Assembly (NCBI GenBank): GCA_964425225.1
Contig: CAYRMD010000013.1
Span: forward strand, 9,682 to 73,681
From: BPJU01 sp964425225
Lineage (GTDB): Bacteria; Planctomycetota; Planctomycetia; Pirellulales; Pirellulaceae
Length of the DNA stretch: 64,000 nucleotides
Direction: 5' to 3'
Shown here piece after piece: positions 54,065 through 63,869 of the stretch (positions within the stretch are counted from its first letter, which is position 1; each line of letters begins with the position of its first letter). A model generated the notes under the pieces. It made no database searches. It was not told where the DNA came from and was given only the letters and a program-made list of their open reading frames with translations. Made by a program: the position numbers and the translations under genes.

Positions 54065-55300
54065 ATGGCTAGGGCCTACCACATGTTGAATCGCCGGGAG
54101 TTTTTGCGATCGGGTCTTGCAGGCTCTGGTTTAATGGTTCTTAACGGAGTTGCACCGGCCTTTCTGAAAAAAATCTCGGGGGCACTACCGGTTTCGTCGG
54201 AACGAATCCTTGTGGTGCTCCAATTGTCGGGCGGCAATGACGGGTTGAATACGATCGTTCCTTATCGGGATCCGATTTATTATGCCCGTCGACCGAAACT
54301 GGCGATACCTGCGGCGGATGTCTTGAAGATCGATGACCACTTCGGGTTTCATCCCTCGATGCGGGGGGCGGCTGACCTGCTCGAATCCGGACAGTTAGCG
54401 ATCGTACAAGGGGTTGGTTACCCACAACCAAACCGTTCGCACTTTGAGTCCATGGACATATGGCATACGTGTTTACGAAAAGACCAACCGCGTCGAGATG
54501 GGTGGCTCGGTAGATACTTGGAGCAATCCGAAATACCACGGAGTTTGCCTGCCTTGCATATCGGACAAGAACAACAACCTTTGGCGCTGGCTTCGCGGAC
54601 GGTGCGTGTTCCCTCAATCGGATCGTTCGACGAGTTTCGATGGGAAGGTGCTGATCGGGTGCGAAGCCGCTTGGAAGCACTGCTCGAAAAGGATTCCCGT
54701 AGCGACGACGATCTCTTGGCCTTCGTCCAAGCGAACTCGAAGGCTGCTTTGGAAGCCACACGACAATTAACGACAATCGGTGCCCAGCACGCAGCCCGAG
54801 GTGCGTACCCGCGTACGCCGCTAGGAGAGCGCTTGGCCGCCGTTGCACAATTGATCGGCGCAGAGCTGAAGGCCCGGATTTATTATTTGACGCTGGATGG
54901 CTTTGACACGCATGCTCAACAGATTCCAGCGCACGCAGGTCTCTTGCAGCAGTGGAGTACCGGCGTAAAAGCGTTTTTCGATGAACTTGCCGCGCAGGGT
55001 AACGCCTCACGTGTCTTGCTCTTCTCGTTCAGTGAATTCGGCCGCAGGGTTCAGGAAAATGCCAGCGAAGGTACGGATCACGGCGCTGCAGCTCCCGTCT
55101 ACTTGGCAGGCCCTGCCGTGCGTGCCGGAGTTCATGGTCCCCTACCAAGCCTGGAAGATCTGGAGGACGGGGACTTAAAATACCACACCGATTTTCGACA
55201 AGTGTACGCCACAATTCTGGAGCATTGGTTCGGATTGAAGGATGGCTCCAGCATACTTGGTGGCCGGTATTCAACTCTTCCGATCCTGCAAACGGGTTAG
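54065..55300 (+). CDS. DUF1501-family protein with Tat-like signal
   Basis: A 411-residue protein. The N-terminus NRREFLRSGLAGSG is a twin-arginine-type signal with a hydrophobic stretch after it. Family segments: VVLQLSGGNDGLNTIVPYRD, YYARRPKLAIP, LTLDGFDTHAQQ and FSFSEFGRRVQENASEGTDH, ending GGRYSTLPIL. The fold belongs to the alkaline phosphatase/sulfatase-like superfamily, and the GGNDGLN and GTDHGAA pieces would hold the metal site; no activity is proven. AGGAG lies just before the ATG. It pairs with the DUF1800 gene upstream. Confidence 0.9.
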   Translation: MARAYHMLNRREFLRSGLAGSGLMVLNGVAPAFLKKISGALPVSSERILVVLQLSGGNDGLNTIVPYRDPIYYARRPKLAIPAADVLKIDDHFGFHPSMRGAADLLESGQLAIVQGVGYPQPNRSHFESMDIWHTCLRKDQPRRDGWLGRYLEQSEIPRSLPALHIGQEQQPLALASRTVRVPSIGSFDEFRWEGADRVRSRLEALLEKDSRSDDDLLAFVQANSKAALEATRQLTTIGAQHAARGAYPRTPLGERLAAVAQLIGAELKARIYYLTLDGFDTHAQQIPAHAGLLQQWSTGVKAFFDELAAQGNASRVLLFSFSEFGRRVQENASEGTDHGAAAPVYLAGPAVRAGVHGPLPSLEDLEDGDLKYHTDFRQVYATILEHWFGLKDGSSILGGRYSTLPILQTG

Positions 55301-55420
55301 CGCCGCTTGCGAATGCGCCACACCGGTTACTGGTTTATTCGCCAGTCGTATGCAGCGATGCCCCCATGATCGGCAGATAGTTCCAGATTGGTTTTTCGCC
55401 GTGACCAACCTTAACTCGGG

Positions 55421-55445
55421 CACCCTGCTCTAAGCGGGGTGTTTC
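55421..55445 (+). terminator. Intrinsic terminator candidate after the DUF1501 gene
   Basis: CACCCTGCT (55421-55429) and AGCGGGGTG (55433-55441) form a 9-bp stem with one G-U pair and a 3-base loop, followed by TTTCG. It lies 120 bases past the stop, before the convergent AbgT gene's end. Confidence 0.6.
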
Positions 55446-55538
55446 GTCGTAGAAGAAAGGGATTTTCAAATAGCCAAAATCGAGTGTTGATTCTACGCGG
55501 TGAAATCGCTGATTTGCCAAAGATCGTGCAGTTCGCAA

Positions 55539-57137
55539 TCACGAGCGACTCCAGAGGATAGAATCGCCGGGTCCCAACGGCAATTCCCATGCGGTCCAAA
55601 ATAATAACAATATTGTCCAAACGATAAGGAAAGCCACCGCGTAAGGAAGCATGGTAGCGATGAGGGTGCCGATGCCCGAGCGAGGGCGGAGTTTTTCTAG
55701 ATAAAGAAGGATGATCACCATATATGGATTAAGCGGAGCAATGGAATTCGTAACCGAATCACCCACACGATAAGCAGCCTGCGTTAGCTCGGGTCGAATC
55801 CCCATCCCCGCAAAAATAGGAACAAATACTGTAGACAGTAGCGCCCACTTAGCTGAGGCCGACCCGATAAATAGGTTAATAACCGTTGTGAGCAAGATTA
55901 TGGCTATTAATAACAAGTGTGTCGGAAGCTGCCATTGTCGTAAAAGAGCCACACCTTCCAGAGCGATGAGCTTGCCGAGATTGGATTCATTGAACCAGGC
56001 GATAAACTGTGCAGCAAAAAACGCCATGACGACGTAGGCACCCATGCCTGCCATGGTCTTGTTCATCATGTGAGCGATATCGCGATCGGACCGGATCGTG
56101 CCGGCTGCGATTCCATAAGCAATGCCGGGTAAAAGAAAAACGAAAAACAGTATAGGTACGATCGCGTCAACCCACACATCGGCGTGAACGCCCGCGCGTT
56201 TTTCAATTTTTCCCGATAGAGCTCCGTTGGGGGACAGGATCATCCAGAGCACAACCCCGAAAGCAATCGCGAATACAAGGAGGGCGGTGATTAACCCCCG
56301 GCGCTCGTTCGGGGTCAGAGTGGTGCCCGCTGAAGTGCTTGATAGTCCTTGCATGGTCGCAGCATCGATCTGTTCCCGAATGTCATCGGGACCAAAGCGC
56401 GGTTCCACGAACCAATGCGTGACTGCCCAGCCGGTCAACGTCATGAGAATCGTAGAGCATGCCATGAAATAATAATTGCAACGCACATCTACCACGTAGT
56501 CGGGTTGCAGGATCCGTGCGGCCTGTTGCGTGAAACTCTGTAACAGTGGGTCAAGACCTGTAATAAAAAGGTTGGCACTAAAACCGGATGCTACTCCCGA
56601 GAATACAGCACAAAGCCCAACCACGGGAGACCTGCCCGCTTGAGCAAAAACAGCCGCTGCCAGAGGCGGTAAGACAACATACCCTGCGTCGGCGGCCATA
56701 CTACTCATTACGCCGACAAATATGACAGCCGGTGTCAGTAAACGCTCCGGAGTAATAACGACCACCGATTTCAGTAAAGCCCCGATGAGGCCTGCATGCT
56801 CCGCCACTCCGATACCAATCATGGCTACCAGGACTACCCCCAAGGGTGGAAACGCCACAAAGTTTTCGACCAAATGAAGCCATACCCACTTTAGGCCCGC
56901 CGGAGAGAGTAAACTGCGGGCACGGACGACCTCGTGCGTTGCCGGATTGAGTGCTTGCCATCCGAGCGCTTCACCTATGGCTGAGCCGATCAGTACGAGG
57001 ATCGCCCCCATAGCAAAGAGCGTGACTGGATCCGGTAAGCGATTACCGACGCGCTCGATCCAGTTGAGCCAACGAGTCGCCCACGACGTGCGTGCTGCTT
57101 TCGTCTCTTGCTGGGACATAGCAGGGTCTTTCTTCAT
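55539..57137 (-). CDS. AbgT-family transporter
   Basis: A 532-residue membrane protein with about a dozen hydrophobic helices. It starts with a cytoplasmic segment RWLNWIERVGNRLPDPVTLF, the mark of the AbgT family, followed by PPLGVVLVAMIGIGVAEHAG, SSMAADAGYVVLPPLAA and the late GDSVTNSIAPLNPYMVIIL. The family was named for uptake of p-aminobenzoyl-glutamate, but later work also found sulfonamide export. The substrate here is not known. An ATG at 57119 is a possible alternative start. The ceramidase-like gene lies 269 bases upstream on the same strand. Confidence 0.9.
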   Translation of the reverse strand: MKKDPAMSQQETKAARTSWATRWLNWIERVGNRLPDPVTLFAMGAILVLIGSAIGEALGWQALNPATHEVVRARSLLSPAGLKWVWLHLVENFVAFPPLGVVLVAMIGIGVAEHAGLIGALLKSVVVITPERLLTPAVIFVGVMSSMAADAGYVVLPPLAAAVFAQAGRSPVVGLCAVFSGVASGFSANLFITGLDPLLQSFTQQAARILQPDYVVDVRCNYYFMACSTILMTLTGWAVTHWFVEPRFGPDDIREQIDAATMQGLSSTSAGTTLTPNERRGLITALLVFAIAFGVVLWMILSPNGALSGKIEKRAGVHADVWVDAIVPILFFVFLLPGIAYGIAAGTIRSDRDIAHMMNKTMAGMGAYVVMAFFAAQFIAWFNESNLGKLIALEGVALLRQWQLPTHLLLIAIILLTTVINLFIGSASAKWALLSTVFVPIFAGMGIRPELTQAAYRVGDSVTNSIAPLNPYMVIILLYLEKLRPRSGIGTLIATMLPYAVAFLIVWTILLLFWTAWELPLGPGDSILWSRS

Positions 57138-57406
57138 GCCAGAGCGAACATTCGTTCCGTTATTTCGTCACGCGTGCGGCTGGCCATCATCTTATAGCTG
57201 ATCATGAAACGTTTGTCCAAGAGATCTTATGGAGGGGCGGGTTCTCAACCCGTGCGTTTTACTCAAGTGTAAAAGATTGATGAGAGTCGTGAGGACCAGC
57301 AAAACAAAGTGCGGTAGTCAGGCACAGACCGTGGTACACCGCATTGACTCGAGTTCAATGTTGGCTAGATGAATCCTCTGCTATGCGCTATTCGTTTCGG
57401 CCAACG

Positions 57407-58786
57407 TCAGATCGAATATAATCGTCGAATGCCTTCTTTGAGCGTAGGATCGACCGGTGGGTCACAGAAGGCAACCGAAACCTCGTAACCGCCTTGGGGG
57501 TAAGCTTCTTGGGTTGGAATATACCATGGCCCGCCGTCTCCATACGCAGCAACCGCAACAAATCGGGCGGGAGCGATTTGCTGGGCAAAAATTTGATATT
57601 CAATAAAACTCTCGGCTGGAAGATGGAGAATCGAGATATCGTTTATGTGCAGAGCACTCAACACAATCGGAACACGTCTCTTTACGCGACGTAGCCATGC
57701 AAGGGTATAGCTGGGTCGGTTGCGTGCCACGATTGGTTGACCGGGGCGCCTTATCTGCTCGACTAATTCCTCCTCGCGGAATTCTTTCCGGGGTGGCGGC
57801 AGTATGGGGGTCGATGCCCAGTGAATCTCGTCGATGGGCCGGGGTTCAAGGTGCTCTTCGGATCGGCGGATCGCATCGTATACCCGCTCAGTCAGCTCGC
57901 GGCGGGCGCGTGGCGAGCCATCATTGTATTTGCCAGCAGCCACATTGCCTGCACATCCCGTAAAGTAAATATGTTGGCACTCTTGGTCTTCTTCCTGTCG
58001 GCGCTTGCGAGCAAGACCTACAAAATCGCTACTCACCCTGCCATCGCCGTAATAGCTCATCGGGTGGGTAGCGTAGTAGTGGCAGGCAAGAATTCGTTCG
58101 TCTCCCGAAAAGAAAACGATGCTTCGCAACAAAGGATCGATGAGTCCTTCGGGGAATTCTGCGGCGCGTGGATCTTTCGAACTACTTCCACGCCAGAAAA
58201 TGAGTTTACCTTCGGAGTCGACGATCCGTCGATTGCTGGCGACTTTTTCAACCCGGCTATGGCTTGCGGCCACGTGGCTGATCGGTTGGGAGCTGTCGAT
58301 GGCCTGTCGCACTGCCTCGCGAGCCCGTGTCAAACATTGCTCGAAAAACTCCACATCCACGATCGCCGGTAATTCCGGGTATTGGGATACGATCTCTTGC
58401 GCATCCAGACACGCAAACGGGGCATTGTGTTGATGGACGCAGTGGACCGCTACGCGCGCAGGATGCGTTCCGGCTGCTTCGGCCAGGGCCTGTCGCCACG
58501 CAACATGCGCCGAATTGAGAATTCCTGTCCAATCCACCGCACACACTACAATCGGTTCCCCGGCGCCCAACAGAACAAAACCGATCGCCTCGAGTGGATC
58601 ATCGTAGGCTTCTGCAGGTTTAATCCACCCGCCACATAAGGAGTGTCCGATGGGAGGCGACACGTCAAAGCGAAACGTACCGAGGCGATAAGGGGAGCGT
58701 TGGGCCCAGGCTCGACCGCAAGTGCCGGCCGTGATTAAGCCAGAAGTTGCTGCCCATAACCATGTACGCCTCGAAAGCTGCGTCAT
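57407..58786 (-). CDS. Exported neutral ceramidase-like protein with Tat signal
   Basis: A 459-residue protein. The N-terminus SRRTWLWAATSGLITAGTC is a twin-arginine-type signal, cut probably near AWA. After it: FRFDVSPPIGHSLCGG, DPLEAIGFVLLGAGEPIVV and HCVHQHNAPF, where the His pair corresponds to the metal site of neutral/alkaline non-lysosomal ceramidases. FTGCAGNVAAGKYNDG follows near residue 270. Many planctomycetes carry such proteins without proof of ceramide hydrolysis. AAAGGA precedes the ATG. It is in line with the AbgT gene downstream. Confidence 0.75.
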   Translation of the reverse strand: MTQLSRRTWLWAATSGLITAGTCGRAWAQRSPYRLGTFRFDVSPPIGHSLCGGWIKPAEAYDDPLEAIGFVLLGAGEPIVVCAVDWTGILNSAHVAWRQALAEAAGTHPARVAVHCVHQHNAPFACLDAQEIVSQYPELPAIVDVEFFEQCLTRAREAVRQAIDSSQPISHVAASHSRVEKVASNRRIVDSEGKLIFWRGSSSKDPRAAEFPEGLIDPLLRSIVFFSGDERILACHYYATHPMSYYGDGRVSSDFVGLARKRRQEEDQECQHIYFTGCAGNVAAGKYNDGSPRARRELTERVYDAIRRSEEHLEPRPIDEIHWASTPILPPPRKEFREEELVEQIRRPGQPIVARNRPSYTLAWLRRVKRRVPIVLSALHINDISILHLPAESFIEYQIFAQQIAPARFVAVAAYGDGGPWYIPTQEAYPQGGYEVSVAFCDPPVDPTLKEGIRRLYSI

Positions 58787-59150
58787 TGTCCGATCCTTTC
58801 TCGTTTGGCCAGACGTGCATGTTCCGCAATGAGTCTCTATTTGAGTTTATCCGAAAACCGTCCTCAATGCTTAGAACGACGGACCGCACCTGGAGCTCTA
58901 GTATTGTGTTGTCCTGCACGAAGTTCCGCCCGTCGAGGTAGCGGATGCAGCGAAGCTCGACTCGCGTTGAACCGCTGACCGTGGGCCGTATCGTACTTAG
59001 TTCTAACCAAGTAGGGTTCCGTGGAGCATGGAAAATACTTCGCGCGCGGGCACTACAGGGGACGAGAGGTCTTCGCTTTAAACTTGTTGCGTCTTGGCGC
59101 CTTCGTGCCGCTGGGTTAAGTGAATCTCGCAGTACGGCCTCGAGCCGGGG
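58787..59150. other. Intergenic region with one AACGC-type repeat half
   Basis: About 360 bases. TTGCGTCTTGGCGCCTTCGTG near 59087-59107 matches the right arm of the unit at 40357 and 50016; no matching left arm is seen. No gene or RNA is recognised. Confidence 0.5.
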
Positions 59151-59501
59151 CTAACATGGATCGGCTGTCGCGGCCGACCCGGATGCCGTAGACTCAACCT
59201 GCCCTAGTACACGCAGTAGCTCAAAGGAGTAAATACCGGTTCGGCATCCAGGGTTAAATTCAATGCGATAGGCGTAATTTCCGACCGGCTCCATCCGCTC
59301 GATCTCTGAAGGCTGCGTCTGTTCCGGTGTGAGAATGGGAAGGGGTGACGGCGCATGTTGCCGCCGTTTTTCTCGACAACTGGCACAAGGACAGTTATCG
59401 CGAAGTTCATTGTAGCTGTACACTCGGCACTCACCATCGCTCCACTGGATCCACAATCGTTGGTTGCCTAATCGCTTGAGTGCTACCGGATAGACTTCCA
59501 T
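59151..59501 (-). CDS. DUF971-family protein
   Basis: A 116-residue protein. It has the DUF971 pattern: LWIQWSDGECRVYSYNELRD, the zinc-type NCPCASCREKRR, and VGNYAYRIEFNPGCRTGIYSFELL. The domain also forms the N-terminal part of gamma-butyrobetaine hydroxylases, but stands alone in most bacteria and is often linked to Fe-S or Mrp-type proteins. Function unproven. AAAGGA lies 9 bases before the ATG. It is divergent from the PQQ-like gene at 59826. Confidence 0.9.
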   Translation of the reverse strand: MEVYPVALKRLGNQRLWIQWSDGECRVYSYNELRDNCPCASCREKRRQHAPSPLPILTPEQTQPSEIERMEPVGNYAYRIEFNPGCRTGIYSFELLRVLGQVESTASGSAATADPC

Positions 59502-59825
59502 GGCTATTGTCCTTTGTGGTCCGGGTGCTGTGGCCCTTGAGCAGAAAGTTACTCGGCAAGCAATCTATGGCTCACCACAAGTTCCATCTTTCCTATGGTA
59601 CAGTTGGAAAGACTTTTGACCAAGGCTGTCGGCCGGGAGCGTCGTGGGCCATGTGGCCAGAGCCCTTCTGCTGCGTTACAATAAGTCCCGGTGTTTATTG
59701 CAAATCCCACCACGGATCGCGGCACGCCACGTAAGCAGCGTAGCCCCGCACCGCGACAACGACTCCGCGTGAATAGGTTAAACATTCAGCGTAGCACGGC
59801 ATCTTCATTGGGGACGAGGATAACT
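59502..59825. other. Divergent intergenic region before the tandem PQQ-like genes
   Basis: About 320 bases with no repeat or RNA that I recognise. The frame of the next gene stays open upstream to 59691, but that extension lacks a ribosome site and shows no signal peptide. Confidence 0.5.
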
Positions 59826-62048
59826 ATGAACCGGGTGTTTTTCACTTTCTGGTTGGCATGCTGCTTGATCATCGCTAGGGAAAATTTGGGAGGTGATTGG
59901 CCCTATTGGCGCGGTCCAGAGCAGAATGGCGTTTCGCGAGAACGGAATTTGGTTGGCGACTGGTCGCTTGACCCACCCAAAAACGTATTATGGGTCTCGA
60001 ACATCGGTGGGCGAGCTACGCCGATTATCCTGCATGGTCGCGTTTATCTAAGCTGCCGCACTCACCATGACGTCAATGACCCGCAAGAACGCATCCATGC
60101 TCGTGAACAAGTCGTCTGTTGGGATGCCAAGACCGGACAGATACTGTGGCGCGATGAATTGAACGTGTTCCAAACGGATGTACCGGCGCCTCGGGTCGGT
60201 TGGGCAAGTATGGTCGGGGATCCGGAGACGGGAAACGTCTATTTGCACTCGGTAAGCGGCTTGTTTCGCTGTTATTCGGGCTATGGAAAACTCTTGTGGG
60301 AGCGTTCGCTGTTTGAAGAGTTTGGTCGAATCTCCGGCTACGGGGGGCGCACCACAACCCCGATCATCGACGAGGATCGCGTCATTGTCGGATTGTTGAC
60401 TATCAATTGGGGGGACATGAAGACACCGCCTCCAAAGGAGCGGTTCTATGCGTTCGACAAAAGAACCGGCAAACTGCTGTGGGTCTCGGCTCCCGGAGGA
60501 CGTCCGTACGACACGGTCTATTCCAATCCAATTGTAGCGGTCATTGAGGGCGTACGGATGCTGATTTGTGGCAATGCGGACGGAGGTATTTACGCCATCC
60601 ACGCTCGAACCGGTGAACCGCTGTGGGGTTTTCGCATGTCCCATCGCGGGTTGAACGTCTCACCAGTGGTCGACGGCAAGTATGTATACATCGCACATGG
60701 TGAAGATAACATCGACAGCTTGGAATTCGGACGTGTCCAATGCATCGATGCAACGGGTCGAGGCGACATCACCAAGACGCACAGTGTCTGGCGCGTTGAT
60801 GGAATTAAGGCGGGTTATGCTAGCCTCTTGGTGCATGACGGCATTCTTTATGTGGTGACCGACAACGGCATTCTGATAGCACTGGATAGTAAGACGGGAC
60901 AAAAACTTTGGGAATATAAGCTCGGAACTGTCGGCAAAGGGTCGCCGGTATGGGCCGACGGGAAACTCTATGTTATGGAAGTAAACGGCAATATTCATAT
61001 TCTCCGTCCCAGTCGCGAGAAGTGTGAATCACTTTCTCATGTGGAGCTCATGGGTACTACGGTCGAAGGATATGACGAGATTTATGCTTCACCGGCAATT
61101 GCTGACGGACGTATTTATTTCGTCACCAGAGATCGAACGATTTGCGTGGGCAGGCCTGATGCGGAAGTGCAATCGGATCCCATACCGCCCATGCCAGAGG
61201 AACTACCTACAACCGATACGATAGCCACGTTGCATCTGGTGCCCTACGAAACGATGGTATGGGCGGGTGAATCGGTCGAATACGAGGTATTGGCATACGA
61301 TACAAACGGTCGTTTCTTGAAGCGTATAATCCCGGAAAAACTTGAGGTGGAATCCGGTTTATCCCATGTGGTTCTGGAAGGCAATCGGCTTACAGCGCCG
61401 CCTGATGCTCCGGAACAAGGGGGAAATATCATTGTCCGGCTAGGAGATTTATCGGCCAAAGCTCGTGTCAGAATCTTCCCCCGATTGCCTTGGAAGTGGG
61501 ACTTTACCGGGTATAAGGATCGCGATGTTCCACCGACCTGGGTGCCTGCGTTTACCGAATTCCGCCCCGTAGAAGTGAACGGAGATGTAGCGCTTTACAA
61601 CCTAGGGGGGCAGGCAAAACCGAGTTCTTATATTTGGTTGGGACCTGACACCATGCGAGGTTACACGATTCAGGCGGATGTTATGTTGCGGGAAAAGCAG
61701 CGCCGACTGTCCAGTGCGGGCGTTACGTGCCAACGTTACAATCTTATTTTGAAAGGTAATACTCAAAAACTAAGCATCCAAACCTGGCCAGCCCATATCC
61801 GCATGGACAAAGAGATCCGTTTTCGAATCGATCCGGAGGTCTGGTACCGCATGAAAATGCGGGTGGATCCGGTCGAAGGAGGTTGTATGGTGCGTGGCAA
61901 AGTGTGGCTTAGGGAACAGCCTGAACCTCAAGAATGGACCATCGAGGCATTTGACCCGCATCCCAACGAACAGGGAAGCCCGGGCTTGTATATTTTTGGA
62001 TTGGCCGAATCGTTTTTCGATAACGTGCAAGTTTACGAGGAAAAGTAA
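59826..62048 (+). CDS. Exported PQQ-type beta-propeller protein with C-terminal beta domain
   Basis: A 740-residue protein. The ATG at 59826 has GAGGA upstream and begins a signal peptide (FFTFWLACCLIIARENLGG) followed by DWPYWRGPEQNGVSRE. Propeller blades recur: VVCWDAKTGQILWRDEL, FYAFDKRTGKLLWVSA, IYAIHARTGEPLWGFR, LIALDSKTGQKLWEYK. The last 240 residues form a different, strand-rich domain with WKWDFTGYKD and YTIQADVMLREKQ, like a carbohydrate- or ligand-binding jelly roll. No catalytic Cys pair or metal-site motif of PQQ alcohol dehydrogenases is seen. Its stop is immediately followed by the next gene's ATG. Confidence 0.88.
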   Translation: MNRVFFTFWLACCLIIARENLGGDWPYWRGPEQNGVSRERNLVGDWSLDPPKNVLWVSNIGGRATPIILHGRVYLSCRTHHDVNDPQERIHAREQVVCWDAKTGQILWRDELNVFQTDVPAPRVGWASMVGDPETGNVYLHSVSGLFRCYSGYGKLLWERSLFEEFGRISGYGGRTTTPIIDEDRVIVGLLTINWGDMKTPPPKERFYAFDKRTGKLLWVSAPGGRPYDTVYSNPIVAVIEGVRMLICGNADGGIYAIHARTGEPLWGFRMSHRGLNVSPVVDGKYVYIAHGEDNIDSLEFGRVQCIDATGRGDITKTHSVWRVDGIKAGYASLLVHDGILYVVTDNGILIALDSKTGQKLWEYKLGTVGKGSPVWADGKLYVMEVNGNIHILRPSREKCESLSHVELMGTTVEGYDEIYASPAIADGRIYFVTRDRTICVGRPDAEVQSDPIPPMPEELPTTDTIATLHLVPYETMVWAGESVEYEVLAYDTNGRFLKRIIPEKLEVESGLSHVVLEGNRLTAPPDAPEQGGNIIVRLGDLSAKARVRIFPRLPWKWDFTGYKDRDVPPTWVPAFTEFRPVEVNGDVALYNLGGQAKPSSYIWLGPDTMRGYTIQADVMLREKQRRLSSAGVTCQRYNLILKGNTQKLSIQTWPAHIRMDKEIRFRIDPEVWYRMKMRVDPVEGGCMVRGKVWLREQPEPQEWTIEAFDPHPNEQGSPGLYIFGLAESFFDNVQVYEEK

Positions 62049-63869
62049 ATGAAACGACTAACGTATTGCCCAGTTGTGATTCTGGTATGTCTGGTGGTGC
62101 TTGGTTGGACTGGTTGCGGGCGGTCGAGTCCAACGGGCAAGGCGGGCTCAGGCGGATCGACAGCACAAACCGACACCGCAGAAGAGTCGGCTAAGCCGAC
62201 CGAAACGGGCGCGCAAGGTACAACGACACCTACCGAAGATGGAGGAGCGGGTCCAGTCGAAACTACGGGTGGACAACCTGCAGCACCAGCGGCAGAAAAG
62301 CCCAGTGTAGGTACCGAACCGTCCGGTTCTGAGACTTCGGGTGGATCGGCGGCTTCGGCGCCGAGCAAGCCGACTGCAGTGACGCCTCGGCATGTAACGG
62401 GGGATTGGCCCATGTGGGGCGGTACGATTCATCGCAATATGGTAAACGGCACAACCGGCATCACTATTGACTTCGTACCGTCAGAAGACCCCACCCAAGC
62501 CAAAAACATACTGTGGGTAGCGAAACTTGGTTCGCAAACCTACGGTAACCCCGTTGTGGCTCATGGAAAGATTCTCGTTGGAACCAACAACGGCGCTGAG
62601 TACCGCCCCAAGCATAAAGGTGACCGAGGATGCGTGCTCTGCTTTGAAGAGAAAACCGGCAAATTCCTCTGGCAACTAACTCGTGAAAAATTACCACAGG
62701 GGCGCGTCAATGATTGGCCGTTACAGGGTATATGTTCGACGTGTTGTGTGGACGAGAACCGAGTGTATGTTGTAACGAATCGTTGTGAATTAATGTGTTT
62801 GGACCTGGAAGGTTTTTATGATAATGTGAACGACGGACCATACACAGAGGAGGTTGATAACGAACGAGAAGATGCCGACATAATTTGGTCGTTGGATATG
62901 ATGGATCAACTGGGAGTCTTCCCACACAATTTGGCGACCAGCTCGCCTGCCGTCTATGGCGATCTTGTTCACATCGTAACCTCCAACGGGGTCGATGAGG
63001 CGCACTTGGAAATCCCGTCGCCAAGAGCCCCGTCTTTTATTGCTGTCAACAAGCTAACGGGCGAAGTGGTATGGGAGGACAATACGCCTTTTGACAAGAT
63101 TCTTCACGGCCAGTGGAGTTCACCGGCGCTAGCGGAGGTAAACGGACGAATCATGGTTTTTATGCCCGGTGGTGATGGGTGGCTCTATGCCATGGATGCT
63201 CGAACCGGTGAGCATATTTGGAAGTTCGATTTGAATCCCAAAGATTCGAAATGGGAGTTAGGAGGTCGCGGCACGCGTAATAATATCATTGCCACCCCCG
63301 TTTTCGTCGAAAACAGTATTGTGCTTGCTGTCGGGCAAGATCCGGAGCATGGCGAAGGTGTGGGACATCTGTATCGCATCGATTGTACAAAGACCGGTGA
63401 TATTAGTCCGGAGTTGGATGAGGATGGAGATGGTAAAGGTGAGCCGAATCCGAATTCCGGGATGATCTGGCATTACGGCGGTACGGACGAGGACGGCTCG
63501 ATCACGGGTGAAAAAGGTAGTTATATCTTTCGGCGTACGATTGCTACGGTTGCCGTCCACGACGGATTGGTCTATGCCGCTGATTTGAGTGGGCGCTTGC
63601 ATTGTGTTGACTTCAAAACGGGTAAGCGCTATTGGGAGGCTGATTTGTTAGCCGCTATTTGGGGATCTCCCATGGTTGTCGACGGGAAGGTATTGATCGG
63701 TGACGAAGATGGGGATCTGGCGATTTTTGCAACCGGTCGAGAAATGAAAAAATTAGCTGAGATAACTTTCCCTTCTTCGGTTTACAGTACGCCGACGATT
63801 GCCAACGGAGTGATGTATGTCTCTGACCGGTCACGGCTGTGGGCAATTAAAATTTTCCCGGATCAATAA
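62049..63869 (+). CDS. PQQ-type beta-propeller lipoprotein
   Basis: A 606-residue protein starting directly after the preceding stop (TAAATG), so the two are one operon. The signal peptide VVILVCLVVLGWTGC ends in a lipobox Cys. A low-complexity linker rich in Gly, Ser, Thr, Glu and Pro runs to about residue 115. Then come WPMWGGTIHRNM and propeller blades (VLCFEEKTGKFLWQL, FIAVNKLTGEVVWED, LYAMDARTGEHIWKF, LHCVDFKTGKRYWEA). DEDGDGKGEPNPNSG near residue 460 resembles a calcium loop. The pair may form one periplasmic complex. The remaining 131 bases to the window end show no gene. Confidence 0.88.
   Translation: MKRLTYCPVVILVCLVVLGWTGCGRSSPTGKAGSGGSTAQTDTAEESAKPTETGAQGTTTPTEDGGAGPVETTGGQPAAPAAEKPSVGTEPSGSETSGGSAASAPSKPTAVTPRHVTGDWPMWGGTIHRNMVNGTTGITIDFVPSEDPTQAKNILWVAKLGSQTYGNPVVAHGKILVGTNNGAEYRPKHKGDRGCVLCFEEKTGKFLWQLTREKLPQGRVNDWPLQGICSTCCVDENRVYVVTNRCELMCLDLEGFYDNVNDGPYTEEVDNEREDADIIWSLDMMDQLGVFPHNLATSSPAVYGDLVHIVTSNGVDEAHLEIPSPRAPSFIAVNKLTGEVVWEDNTPFDKILHGQWSSPALAEVNGRIMVFMPGGDGWLYAMDARTGEHIWKFDLNPKDSKWELGGRGTRNNIIATPVFVENSIVLAVGQDPEHGEGVGHLYRIDCTKTGDISPELDEDGDGKGEPNPNSGMIWHYGGTDEDGSITGEKGSYIFRRTIATVAVHDGLVYAADLSGRLHCVDFKTGKRYWEADLLAAIWGSPMVVDGKVLIGDEDGDLAIFATGREMKKLAEITFPSSVYSTPTIANGVMYVSDRSRLWAIKIFPDQ

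Noticed and set aside
54141..55010. 289-codon open frame on the minus strand
   Set aside because: Antisense to the DUF1501 gene; Arg/Pro/Ser-rich composition typical of a shadow frame.
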